From contig OX442323.1 in NCBI GenBank assembly GCA_949358305.1, positions 126,001 through 186,000 of the forward strand: a stretch of DNA of 60,000 nt, written 5' to 3'. Source of the DNA: Strigamia acuminata (Eukaryota > Arthropoda > Chilopoda > Geophilomorpha > Linotaeniidae). Within the stretch, counting starts at the first letter, position 1, and each line of letters begins with the position of its first letter. A program made the position numbers and the translations under genes. Shown here piece after piece: positions 1 to 11,403 of this stretch. The notes under the pieces are model-generated. The model did not search any database. It was not told the origin of the DNA and worked only from the letters and a program-made list of their open reading frames with translations.

Positions 1-1407
1 AAAATTTTGAGCTTATTTCACATCGCAGTTGACTTAGCACAAACACCACAAGACCAATGTCTCTGAATGTTCAGAAATAGTGTTTAAACCTTAGTAGAAA
101 GCTCCAATGTAAGTTTTAGAAACATCTAACTAATGATTTGGGAGAATAGACTTTTGATCTCATCACAGTTGACTTAGCACAAACACCACAAGTCCAATGT
201 CTCTGAATGTTCAGAAATAGTGTTTAAACCTTAGTAGAAGGCTCCAATGTAAGTTTTAGAAACATCTAGCTAATGATTTGGGAGAATAGACTTTTGATCT
301 CATCACAGTTGACTTAGCACAAACACCACAAGATTAATGTCTCTGAATGTTCAGAAATAGTGTTTAAACCTTAGTAGAAGGCTCCAATGTAAGTTTTAGA
401 AACATCTAACTAATGATTTGGGAGAATAGACTTTTGATCTCATCACAGTTGACTTAGCACAAACACCACAAGTCCAATGTCTCTGAATGTTCAGAAATAG
501 TGTTTAAACCTTAGTAGAAGGCTCCAATGTAAGTTTTAGAAACATCTAACTAATGATTTGGGAGAATAGACTTTTGATCTCATCACAGTTGACTTAGCAC
601 AAACACCACAAGATTAATGTCTCTGAATGTTCAGAAATAGTGTTTAAACCTTAGTAGAAGGCTCCAATGTAAGTTTTAGAAACATCTAACTAATGATTTG
701 GGAGAATAGACTTTTGATCTCATCACAGTTGACTTAGCACAAACACCACAAGACCAATGTCTCTGAATGTTCAGAAATAGTGTTTAAACCTTAGTAGAAG
801 GCTCCAATGTAAGTTTTAGAAACATCTAACTAATGATTTGGGAGAATAGACTTTTGATCTCATCACAGATGACTTAGCACAAACACCACAAGACCAATGT
901 CTCTGAATGTTCAGAAATAGGGTTTAAACCTTAGTAGAAGGCTCCAATGTAAGTTTTAGAAACATCTAACCAATGATTTGGGAGAATAGACTTTTGATCT
1001 CATCACAGTTGACTTAGCACAAACACCACAAGACCAATGTCTCTGAATGTTCAGAAATAGTGTTTAAACCTTAGTAGAAAGCTCCAATGTAAGTTTTAGA
1101 AACATCTAACTAATGATTTGGGAGAATAGACTTTTGATCTCATCACAGTTGACTTAGCACAAACACCACAAGTCTAATGTCTCTGAATGTTCAGAAATAG
1201 TGTTTAAACCTTAGTAGAAGCCTTCAATTTAAATTTTAGCAACATCCAAGCACTGATTTGGGAGAATAGACTTTTGATCTCATCACAGTTGACTTAGCAC
1301 AAACACCACAAGTCCAATGTCTCTGAATGTTCAGAAATAGTGTTTAAACCTTAGTAGAAGGCTCCGATGTAAGTTTTAGCAACATCCAAGCAATACATTT
1401 TGAAAAA
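1..1407. repeat. HOR 1, 10-mer
   Basis: Class order A Bg C B C D F A G Zg. The window begins inside the A tract of the preceding boundary, so this HOR is complete in phase. Monomer 7 is the F type (GATGAC with ATAGGG, CTAACC); monomer 9 is the GTCT/CCTTCAATTTAAAT G type; the terminal monomer carries CCGATG. HOR 3 looks the same. Confidence 0.95.
28..167. repeat. Representative 140-bp monomer (class A)
   Basis: First full monomer. Landmarks by monomer position: GTTGAC 1-6; class-defining GACC/GTCC/GATT/GTCT near 25-28; dyad TCTGAATGTTCAGA 35-48; palindrome GTTTAAAC 55-62; AAAGCTCC/AAGGCTCC/CCTTC region 71-78; GTAAGT 82-87; CTAAC 99-103; GGGAGAATAG 113-122; CATCACA at the end. Forward-strand stops occur at monomer positions 3, 8, 37, 51, 58, 65, 68, 83, 90, 100 and others, covering all frames. 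On the reverse strand the longest stop-free gap in standard monomers is about 110 bases. Because 140 is not a multiple of three, the frame also shifts every copy. Confidence 0.95.
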
Positions 1408-1434
1408 AAAATTTTGAGCTTATTTCACATCGCA
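1382..1434. repeat. HOR boundary element (representative): A9 tract and diverged monomer tail
   Basis: The last monomer of each HOR ends in CCAAGCAATAC, then ATTTTGA, A7, ATTTTGA (together giving nine A in a row), GCTTATTTCACATCGCAG. It is 7 bp longer than the normal tail. TTTTGA and the final CA.C.CAG align with the normal CTTTTGATCTCATCACAG, so I read it as a diverged monomer tail and not an insertion. The nine-A run is the same length at all 42 boundaries, starting at 1403, 2390, 3797, 4784, 6331, 7178, 8585, 9992, 11399, 12946, 13793, 15200, 16887, 18294, 19701, 21248, 22095, 22942, 24209, 25896, 26743, 28010, 29557, 31104, 32511, 34058, 34905, 35752, 37019, 39546, 40953, 42780, 45167, 46574, 48401, 49948, 52755, 53462, 55149, 56276, 58243 and 59930. 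Confidence 0.95.
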
Positions 1435-2394
1435 GTTGACTTAGCACAAACACCACAAGACCAATGTCTCTGAATGTTCAGAAATAGTGTTTAAACCTTA
1501 GTAGAAAGCTCCAATGTAAGTTTTAGAAACATCTAACTAATGATTTGGGAGAATAGACTTTTGATCTCATCACAGTTGACTTAGCACAAACACCACAAGT
1601 CCAATGTCTCTGAATGTTCAGAAATAGTGTTTAAACCTTAGTAGAAGGCTCCAATGTAAGTTTTAGAAACATCTAGCTAATGATTTGGGAGAATAGACTT
1701 TTGATCTCATCACAGTTGACTTAGCACAAACACCACAAGATTAATGTCTCTGAATGTTCAGAAATAGTGTTTAAACCTTAGTAGAAGGCTCCAATGTAAG
1801 TTTTAGAAACATCTAACTAATGATTTGGGAGAATAGACTTTTGATCTCATCACAGTTGACTTAGCACAAACACCACAAGTCCAATGTCTCTGAATGTTCA
1901 GAAATAGTGTTTAAACCTTAGTAGAAGGCTCCAATGTAAGTTTTAGAAACATCTAACTAATGATTTGGGAGAATAGACTTTTGATCTCATCACAGTTGAC
2001 TTAGCACAAACACCACAAGATTAATGTCTCTGAATGTTCAGAAATAGTGTTTAAACCTTAGTAGAAGGCTCCAATGTAAGTTTTAGAAACATCTAACTAA
2101 TGATTTGGGAGAATAGACTTTTGATCTCATCACAGTTGACTTAGCACAAACACCACAAGACCAATGTCTCTGAATGTTCAGAAATAGTGTTTAAACCTTA
2201 GTAGAAGGCTCCAATGTAAGTTTTAGAAACATCTAACCAATGATTTGGGAGAATAGACTTTTGATCTCATCATAGTTGACTTAGCACAAACACCACAAGT
2301 CCAATGTCTCTGAATGTTCAGAAATAGTGTTTAAACCTTAGTAGAAGGCTCCGATGTAAGTTTTAGCAACATCCAAGCAATACATTTTGAAAAA
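1408..2394. repeat. HOR 2, 7-mer with hybrid sixth monomer
   Basis: Class order A Bg C B C D Zg. The first five monomers match HOR 1. Monomer 6 starts like D but ends CTAACC, and the terminal monomer is entered by CATCATAG, as in HORs 9, 15 and 25. It looks like a shortened HOR made by joining the left part of an HOR-1 type to the right end of an HOR-9 type. Confidence 0.95.
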
Positions 2395-3801
2395 AAAATT
2401 TTGAGCTTATTTCACATCGCAGTTGACTTAGCACAAACACCACAAGACCAATGTCTCTGAATGTTCAGAAATAGTGTTTAAACCTTAGTAGAAAGCTCCA
2501 ATGTAAGTTTTAGAAACATCTAACTAATGATTTGGGAGAATAGACTTTTGATCTCATCACAGTTGACTTAGCACAAACACCACAAGTCCAATGTCTCTGA
2601 ATGTTCAGAAATAGTGTTTAAACCTTAGTAGAAGGCTCCAATGTAAGTTTTAGAAACATCTAGCTAATGATTTGGGAGAATAGACTTTTGATCTCATCAC
2701 AGTTGACTTAGCACAAACACCACAAGATTAATGTCTCTGAATGTTCAGAAATAGTGTTTAAACCTTAGTAGAAGGCTCCAATGTAAGTTTTAGAAACATC
2801 TAACTAATGATTTGGGAGAATAGACTTTTGATCTCATCACAGTTGACTTAGCACAAACACCACAAGTCCAATGTCTCTGAATGTTCAGAAATAGTGTTTA
2901 AACCTTAGTAGAAGGCTCCAATGTAAGTTTTAGAAACATCTAACTAATGATTTGGGAGAATAGACTTTTGATCTCATCACAGTTGACTTAGCACAAACAC
3001 CACAAGATTAATGTCTCTGAATGTTCAGAAATAGTGTTTAAACCTTAGTAGAAGGCTCCAATGTAAGTTTTAGAAACATCTAACTAATGATTTGGGAGAA
3101 TAGACTTTTGATCTCATCACAGTTGACTTAGCACAAACACCACAAGACCAATGTCTCTGAATGTTCAGAAATAGTGTTTAAACCTTAGTAGAAGGCTCCA
3201 ATGTAAGTTTTAGAAACATCTAACTAATGATTTGGGAGAATAGACTTTTGATCTCATCACAGATGACTTAGCACAAACACCACAAGACCAATGTCTCTGA
3301 ATGTTCAGAAATAGGGTTTAAACCTTAGTAGAAGGCTCCAATGTAAGTTTTAGAAACATCTAACCAATGATTTGGGAGAATAGACTTTTGATCTCATCAC
3401 AGTTGACTTAGCACAAACACCACAAGACCAATGTCTCTGAATGTTCAGAAATAGTGTTTAAACCTTAGTAGAAAGCTCCAATGTAAGTTTTAGAAACATC
3501 TAACTAATGATTTGGGAGAATAGACTTTTGATCTCATCACAGTTGACTTAGCACAAACACCACAAGTCTAATGTCTCTGAATGTTCAGAAATAGTGTTTA
3601 AACCTTAGTAGAAGCCTTCAATTTAAATTTTAGCAACATCCAAGCACTGATTTGGGAGAATAGACTTTTGATCTCATCACAGTTGACTTAGCACAAACAC
3701 CACAAGTCCAATGTCTCTGAATGTTCAGAAATAGTGTTTAAACCTTAGTAGAAGGCTCCGATGTAAGTTTTAGCAACATCCAAGCAATACATTTTGAAAA
3801 A
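2395..3801. repeat. HOR 3, 10-mer (copy of HOR 1)
   Basis: Class order A Bg C B C D F A G Zg. I saw no difference from HOR 1 at any diagnostic site. It is the first half of the second copy of the 2,394-bp tandem duplication. Confidence 0.95.
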
Positions 3802-4788
3802 AAAATTTTGAGCTTATTTCACATCGCAGTTGACTTAGCACAAACACCACAAGACCAATGTCTCTGAATGTTCAGAAATAGTGTTTAAACCTTAGTAGAA
3901 AGCTCCAATGTAAGTTTTAGAAACATCTAACTAATGATTTGGGAGAATAGACTTTTGATCTCATCACAGTTGACTTAGCACAAACACCACAAGTCCAATG
4001 TCTCTGAATGTTCAGAAATAGTGTTTAAACCTTAGTAGAAGGCTCCAATGTAAGTTTTAGAAACATCTAGCTAATGATTTGGGAGAATAGACTTTTGATC
4101 TCATCACAGTTGACTTAGCACAAACACCACAAGATTAATGTCTCTGAATGTTCAGAAATAGTGTTTAAACCTTAGTAGAAGGCTCCAATGTAAGTTTTAG
4201 AAACATCTAACTAATGATTTGGGAGAATAGACTTTTGATCTCATCACAGTTGACTTAGCACAAACACCACAAGTCCAATGTCTCTGAATGTTCAGAAATA
4301 GTGTTTAAACCTTAGTAGAAGGCTCCAATGTAAGTTTTAGAAACATCTAACTAATGATTTGGGAGAATAGACTTTTGATCTCATCACAGTTGACTTAGCA
4401 CAAACACCACAAGATTAATGTCTCTGAATGTTCAGAAATAGTGTTTAAACCTTAGTAGAAGGCTCCAATGTAAGTTTTAGAAACATCTAACTAATGATTT
4501 GGGAGAATAGACTTTTGATCTCATCACAGTTGACTTAGCACAAACACCACAAGACCAATGTCTCTGAATGTTCAGAAATAGTGTTTAAACCTTAGTAGAA
4601 GGCTCCAATGTAAGTTTTAGAAACATCTAACCAATGATTTGGGAGAATAGACTTTTGATCTCATCATAGTTGACTTAGCACAAACACCACAAGTCCAATG
4701 TCTCTGAATGTTCAGAAATAGTGTTTAAACCTTAGTAGAAGGCTCCGATGTAAGTTTTAGCAACATCCAAGCAATACATTTTGAAAAA
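3802..4788. repeat. HOR 4, 7-mer (copy of HOR 2)
   Basis: Class order A Bg C B C D Zg, including the D/CTAACC hybrid sixth monomer (4529-4668) and the CATCATAG entry to the terminal monomer, both shared with HOR 2. Confidence 0.95.
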
Positions 4789-6335
4789 AAAATTTTGAGC
4801 TTATTTCACATCGCAGTTGACTTAGCACAAACACCACAAGACCAATGTCTCTGAATGTTCAGAAATAGTGTTTAAACCTTAGTAGAAAGCTCCAATGTAA
4901 GTTTTAGAAACATCTAACTAATGATTTGGGAGAATAGACTTTTGATCTCATCACAGTTGACTTAGCACAAACACCACAAGTCCAATGTCTCTGAATGTTC
5001 AGAAATAGTGTTTAAACCTTAGTAGAAGGCTCCAATGTAAGTTTTAGAAACATCTAGCTAATGATTTGGGAGAATAGACTTTTGATCTCATCACAGTTGA
5101 CTTAGCACAAACACCACAAGATTAATGTCTCTGAATGTTCAGAAATAGTGTTTAAACCTTAGTAGAAGGCTCCAATGTAAGTTTTAGAAACATCTAACTA
5201 ATGATTTGGGAGAATAGACTTTTGATCTCATCACAGTTGACTTAGCACAAACACCACAAGTCCAATGTCTCTGAATGTTCAGAAATAGTGTTTAAACCTT
5301 AGTAGAAGGCTCCAATGTAAGTTTTAGAAACATCTAACTAATGATTTGGGAGAATAGACTTTTGATCTCATCACAGTTGACTTAGCACAAACACCACAAG
5401 ATTAATGTCTCTGAATGTTCAGAAATAGTGTTTAAACCTTAGTAGAAGGCTCCAATGTAAGTTTTAGAAACATCTAACTAATGATTTGGGAGAATAGACT
5501 TTTGATCTCATCACAGTTGACTTAGCACAAACACCACAAGACCAATGTCTCTGAATGTTCAGAAATAGTGTTTAAACCTTAGTAGAAGGCTCCAATGTAA
5601 GTTTTAGAAACATCTAACTAATGATTTGGGAGAATAGACTTTTGATCTCATCACAGATGACTTAGCACAAACACCACAAGACCAATGTCTCTGAATGTTC
5701 AGAAATAGGGTTTAAACCTTAGTAGAAGGCTCCAATGTAAGTTTTAGAAACATCTAACCAATGATTTGGGAGAATAGACTTTTGATCTCATCACAGTTGA
5801 CTTAGCACAAACACCACAAGACCAATGTCTCTGAATGTTCAGAAATAGTGTTTAAACCTTAGTAGAAAGCTCCAATGTAAGTTTTAGAAACATCTAACTA
5901 ATGATTTGGGAGAATAGACTTTTGATCTCATCACAGTTGACTTAGCACAAACACCACAAGTCTAATGTCTCTGAATGTTCAGAAATAGTGTTTAAACCTT
6001 AGTAGAAGCCTTCAATTTAAATTTTAGCAACATCCAAGCACTGATTTGGGAGAATAGACTTTTGATCTCATCACAGTTGACTTAGCACAAACACCACAAG
6101 ACCAATGTTTCTGAATGTTCAGAAATAGTGTTTAAACCTTAGTAGAAGGCTCTAATGTAAGTTTTAGAAACATCTAACCAATGATTTGGGAGAATAGACT
6201 TTTGATCTCATCACAGTTGACTTAGCACAAACACCACAAGTCCAATGTCTCTGAATGTTCAGAAATAGTGTTTAAACCTTAGTAGAAGCCTTCAATGTAA
6301 GTTTTAGCAACATCCAAGCAATACATTTTGAAAAA
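4789..6335. repeat. HOR 5, 11-mer
   Basis: Class order A Bg C B C D F A G E Z. Monomers 1-9 equal HOR 1; the end differs, with an E monomer carrying GGCTCTAATG and a CCTTCAATG terminal monomer. The same 11-mer recurs as HORs 10, 16 and 26, making it one of the most repeated HOR types in the window. Confidence 0.95.
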
Positions 6336-7182
6336 AAAATTTTGAGCTTATTTCACATCGCAGTTGACTTAGCACAAACACCACAAGACCAATGTCTCTG
6401 AATGTTCAGAAATAGTGTTTAAACCTTAGTAGAAAGCTCCAATGTAAGTTTTAGAAACATCTAACTAATGATTTGGGAGAATAGACTTTTGATCTCATCA
6501 CAGTTGACTTAGCACAAACACCCCAAGTCCAATGTCTCTGAATGTTCAGAAATAGTGTTTAAACCTTAGTAGAAGGCTCCAATGTAAGTTTTAGAAACAT
6601 CTAACTAATGATTTGGGAGAATAGACTTTTGATCTCATCACAGTTGACTTAGCACAAACACCACAAGATTAATGTCTCTGAATGTTCAGAAATAGTGTTT
6701 AAACCTTAGTAGAAGGCTCCAATGTAAGTTTTAGAAACATCTAACTAATGATTTGGGAGAATAGACTTTTGATCTCATCACAGTTGACTTAGCACAAACA
6801 CCACAAGACCAATGTCTCTGAATGTTCAGAAATAGTGTTTAAACCTTAGTAGAAGGCTCCAATGTAAGTTTTAGAAACATCTAACTAATGATTTGGGAGA
6901 ATAGACTTTTGATCTCATCACAGTTGACTTAGCACAAACACCACAAGACCAATGTTTCTGAATGTTCAGAAATAGTGTTTAAACCTTAGTAGAAGGCTCC
7001 AATGTAAGTTTTAGAAACATCTAACCAATGATTTGGGAGAATAGACTTTTGATCTCATCACAGTTGACTTAGCACAAACACCACAAGTCCAATGTCTCTG
7101 AATGTTCAGAAATAGTGTTTAAACCTTAGTAGAAGCCTTCAATGTAAGTTTTAGCAACATCCAAGCAATACATTTTGAAAAA
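6336..7182. repeat. HOR 6, 6-mer
   Basis: Class order A B C D E Z. The second monomer has a private A-to-C change at 6523 (CACCCCAAG). No other HOR in the window has exactly this order, though HORs 9, 20, 23 and 30 start with the same A B C D. Confidence 0.95.
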
Positions 7183-8589
7183 AAAATTTTGAGCTTATTT
7201 CACATCGCAGTTGACTTAGCACAAACACCACAAGACCAATGTCTCTGAATGTTCAGAAATAATGTTTAAACCTTAGTAGAAAGCTCCAATGTAAGTTTTA
7301 GAAACATCTAACTAATGATTTGGGAGAATAGACTTTTGATCTCATCACAGTTGACTTAGCACAAACACCACAAGACCAATGTCTCTGAATGTTCAGAAAT
7401 AGTGTTTAAACCTTAGTAGAAGGCTCCAATGTAAGTTTTAGAAACATCTAACTAATGATTTGGGAGAATAGACTTTTGATCTCATCACAGTTGACTTAGC
7501 ACAAACACCACAAGACCAATGTCTCTGAATGTTCAGAAATAGTGTTTTAACCTTAGTAGAAGGCTCCAATGTAAGTTTTAGAAACATCTAACTAATGATT
7601 TGGGAGAATAGACTTTTGATCTCATCACAGTTGACTTAGCACAAACACCACAAGACCAATGTTTCTGAATGTTCAGAAATAGTGTTTAAACCTTAGTAGA
7701 AGGCTCCAATGTAAGTTTTAGAAACATCTAACCAATGATTTGGGAGAATAGACTTTTGATCTCATCACAGTTGACTTAGCACAAACACCACAAGATTAAT
7801 GTCTCTGAATGTTCAGAAATAGTGTTTAAACCTTAGTAGAAGGCTCCAATGTAAGTTTTAGAAACATCTAACTAATGATTTGGGAGAATAGACTTTTGAT
7901 CTCATCACAGTTGACTTAGCACAAACACCACAAGACCAATGTTTCTGAATGTTCAGAAATAGTGTTTAAACCTTAGTAGAAGGCTCCAATGTAAGTTTTA
8001 GAAACATCTAACCAATGATTTGGGAGAATAGACTTTTGATCTCATCACAGTTGACTTAGCACAAACACCACAAGTCCAATGTCTCTGAATGTTCAGAAAT
8101 AGTGTTTAAACCTTAGTAGAAGGCTCCAATGTAAGTTTTAGAAACATCTAACTAATGATTTGGGAGAATAGACTTTTGATCTCATCACAGTTGACTTAGC
8201 ACAAACACCACAAGACCAATGTCTCTGAATGTTCAGAAATAGTGTTTAAACCTTAGTAGAAGGCTCCAATGTAAGTTTTAGAAACATCTAACTAATGATT
8301 TGGGAGAATAGACTTTTGATCTCATCACAGTTGACTTAGCACAAACACCACAAGACCAATGTTTCTGAATGTTCAGAAATAGTGTTTAAACCTTAGTAGA
8401 AGGCTCCAATGTAAGTTTTAGAAACATCTAACCAATGATTTGGGAGAATAGACTTTTGATCTCATCACAGTTGACTTAGCACAAACACCACAAGTCCAAT
8501 GTCTCTGAATGTTCAGAAATAGTGTTTAAACCTTAGTAGAAGCCTTCAATGTAAGTTTTAGCAACATCCAAGCAATACATTTTGAAAAA
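7183..8589. repeat. HOR 7, 10-mer with A' opener
   Basis: Class order A' D Du E C E B D E Z. The opener has ATAATG in place of ATAGTG and monomer 3 has GTTTTAACC, which breaks the GTTTAAAC palindrome. This type recurs as HORs 8, 12 and 14, and with changes as HORs 13 and 24. Confidence 0.95.
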
Positions 8590-9996
8590 AAAATTTTGAG
8601 CTTATTTCACATCGCAGTTGACTTAGCACAAACACCACAAGACCAATGTCTCTGAATGTTCAGAAATAATGTTTAAACCTTAGTAGAAAGCTCCAATGTA
8701 AGTTTTAGAAACATCTAACTAATGATTTGGGAGAATAGACTTTTGATCTCATCACAGTTGACTTAGCACAAACACCACAAGACCAATGTCTCTGAATGTT
8801 CAGAAATAGTGTTTAAACCTTAGTAGAAGGCTCCAATGTAAGTTTTAGAAACATCTAACTAATGATTTGGGAGAATAGACTTTTGATCTCATCACAGTTG
8901 ACTTAGCACAAACACCACAAGACCAATGTCTCTGAATGTTCAGAAATAGTGTTTTAACCTTAGTAGAAGGCTCCAATGTAAGTTTTAGAAACATCTAACT
9001 AATGATTTGGGAGAATAGACTTTTGATCTCATCACAGTTGACTTAGCACAAACACCACAAGACCAATGTTTCTGAATGTTCAGAAATAGTGTTTAAACCT
9101 TAGTAGAAGGCTCCAATGTAAGTTTTAGAAACATCTAACCAATGATTTGGGAGAATAGACTTTTGATCTCATCACAGTTGACTTAGCACAAACACCACAA
9201 GATTAATGTCTCTGAATGTTCAGAAATAGTGTTTAAACCTTAGTAGAAGGCTCCAATGTAAGTTTTAGAAACATCTAACTAATGATTTGGGAGAATAGAC
9301 TTTTGATCTCATCACAGTTGACTTAGCACAAACACCACAAGACCAATGTTTCTGAATGTTCAGAAATAGTGTTTAAACCTTAGTAGAAGGCTCCAATGTA
9401 AGTTTTAGAAACATCTAACCAATGATTTGGGAGAATAGACTTTTGATCTCATCACAGTTGACTTAGCACAAACACCACAAGTCCAATGTCTCTGAATGTT
9501 CAGAAATAGTGTTTAAACCTTAGTAGAAGGCTCCAATGTAAGTTTTAGAAACATCTAACTAATGATTTGGGAGAATAGACTTTTGATCTCATCACAGTTG
9601 ACTTAGCACAAACACCACAAGACCAAAGTCTCTGAATGTTCAGAAATAGTGTTTAAACCTTAGTAGAAGGCTCCAATGTAAGTTTTAGAAACATCTAACT
9701 AATGATTTGGGAGAATAGACTTTTGATCTCATCACAGTTGACTTAGCACAAACACCACAAGACCAATGTTTCTGAATGTTCAGAAATAGTGTTTAAACCT
9801 TAGTAGAAGGCTCCAATGTAAGTTTTAGAAACATCTAACCAATGATTTGGGAGAATAGACTTTTGATCTCATCACAGTTGACTTAGCACAAACACCACAA
9901 GTCCAATGTCTCTGAATGTTCAGAAATAGTGTTTAAACCTTAGTAGAAGCCTTCAATGTAAGTTTTAGCAACATCCAAGCAATACATTTTGAAAAA
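8590..9996. repeat. HOR 8, 10-mer (copy of HOR 7)
   Basis: Class order A' D Du E C E B D E Z. It differs from HOR 7 by one private T-to-A substitution at 9627 (GACCAAAGTC). HORs 7 and 8 are adjacent tandem copies. Confidence 0.95.
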
Positions 9997-11403
9997 AAAA
10001 TTTTGAGCTTATTTCACATCGCAGTTGACTTAGCACAAACACCACAAGACCAATGTCTCTGAATGTTCAGAAATAGTGTTTAAACCTTAGTAGAAAGCTC
10101 CAATGTAAGTTTTAGAAACATCTAACTAATGATTTGGGAGAATAGACTTTTGATCTCATCACAGTTGACTTAGCACAAACACCACAAGTCCAATGTCTCT
10201 GAATGTTCAGAAATAGTGTTTAAACCTTAGTAGAAGGCTCCAATGTAAGTTTTAGAAACATCTAACTAATGATTTGGGAGAATAGACTTTTGATCTCATC
10301 ACAGTTGACTTAGCACAAACACCACAAGATTAATGTCTCTGAATGTTCAGAAATAGTGTTTAAACCTTAGTAGAAGGCTCCAATGTAAGTTTTAGAAACA
10401 TCTAACTAATGATTTGGGAGAATAGACTTTTGATCTCATCACAGTTGACTTAGCACAAACACCACAAGACCAATGTCTCTGAATGTTCAGAAATAGTGTT
10501 TAAACCTTAGTAGAAGGCTCCAATGTAAGTTTTAGAAACATCTAACTAATGATTTGGGAGAATAGACTTTTGATCTCATCACAGTTGACTTAGCACAAAC
10601 ACCACAAGTCCAATGTCTCTGAATGTTCAGAAATAGTGTTTAAACCTTAGTAGAAGGCTCCAATGTAAGTTTTAGAAACATCTAACTAATGATTTGGGAG
10701 AATAGACTTTTGATCTCATCACAGTTGACTTAGCACAAACACCACAAGTCCAATGTCTCTGAATGTTCAGAAATAGTGTTTAAACCCTAGTAGAAGCCTT
10801 CAATTTAAATTTTAGCAACATCCAAGCACTGATTTGGGAGAATAGACTTTTGATCTCATCACAGATGACTTAGCACAAACACCACAAGACCAATGTCTCT
10901 GAATGTTCAGAAATAGAGTTTAAACCTTAGTAGAAGGCTCCAATGTAAGTTTTAGAAACATCTAACCAATGATTTGGGAGAATAGACTTTTGATCTCATC
11001 ACAGATGACTTAGCACAAACACCACAAGACCAATGTCTCTGAATGTTCAGAAATAGTGTTTAAACCTTAGTAGAAGGCTCCAATGTAAGTTTTAGAAACA
11101 TCTAACCAATGATTTGGGAGAATAGACTTTTGATCTCATCACAGTTGACTTAGCACAAACACCACAAGACCAATGTTTCTGAATGTTCAGAAATAGTGTT
11201 TAAACCTTAGTAGAAGGCTCCAATGTAAGTTTTAGAAACATCTAACCAATGATTTGGGAGAATAGACTTTTGATCTCATCATAGTTGACTTAGCACAAAC
11301 ACCACAAGTCCAATGTCTCTGAATGTTCAGAAATAGTGTTTAAACCTTAGTAGAAGGCTCCGATGTAAGTTTTAGCAACATCCAAGCAATACATTTTGAA
11401 AAA
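9997..11403. repeat. HOR 9, 10-mer
   Basis: Class order A B C D B G F F E Zg. Its G monomer starts with GTCC and has AAACCCTAG, unlike the GTCT form elsewhere. The first F has ATAGAG and the second keeps ATAGTG. The terminal monomer is entered by CATCATAG and carries CCGATG. Copies are HORs 15 and 25. Confidence 0.95.

Larger units (their letters stand above)
1..4788. repeat. 2,394-bp tandem duplication (HOR 1-2 and HOR 3-4)
   Basis: Copies are 1-2394 and 2395-4788, each a 10-mer followed by a 7-mer. The hybrid monomer and the CATCATAG variant are shared. I saw no differences between copies. HOR 5 then starts as a third copy through nine monomers before diverging. Confidence 0.92.

Noticed and set aside
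915-932. Plant-type telomere motif (TAGGGTTTA in F, AAACCCTA in some G monomers)
   Set aside because: Only one 8-9 base match per monomer, produced by single substitutions of the consensus, never in tandem. It is not evidence of telomeric origin or of a plant.
1382-1434. Transposon insertion or target-site duplication at the boundary (7-bp ATTTTGA repeat, poly-A)
   Set aside because: The boundary aligns with the normal monomer tail on both sides, adds only 7 bp and holds no element sequence. A diverged monomer is simpler.
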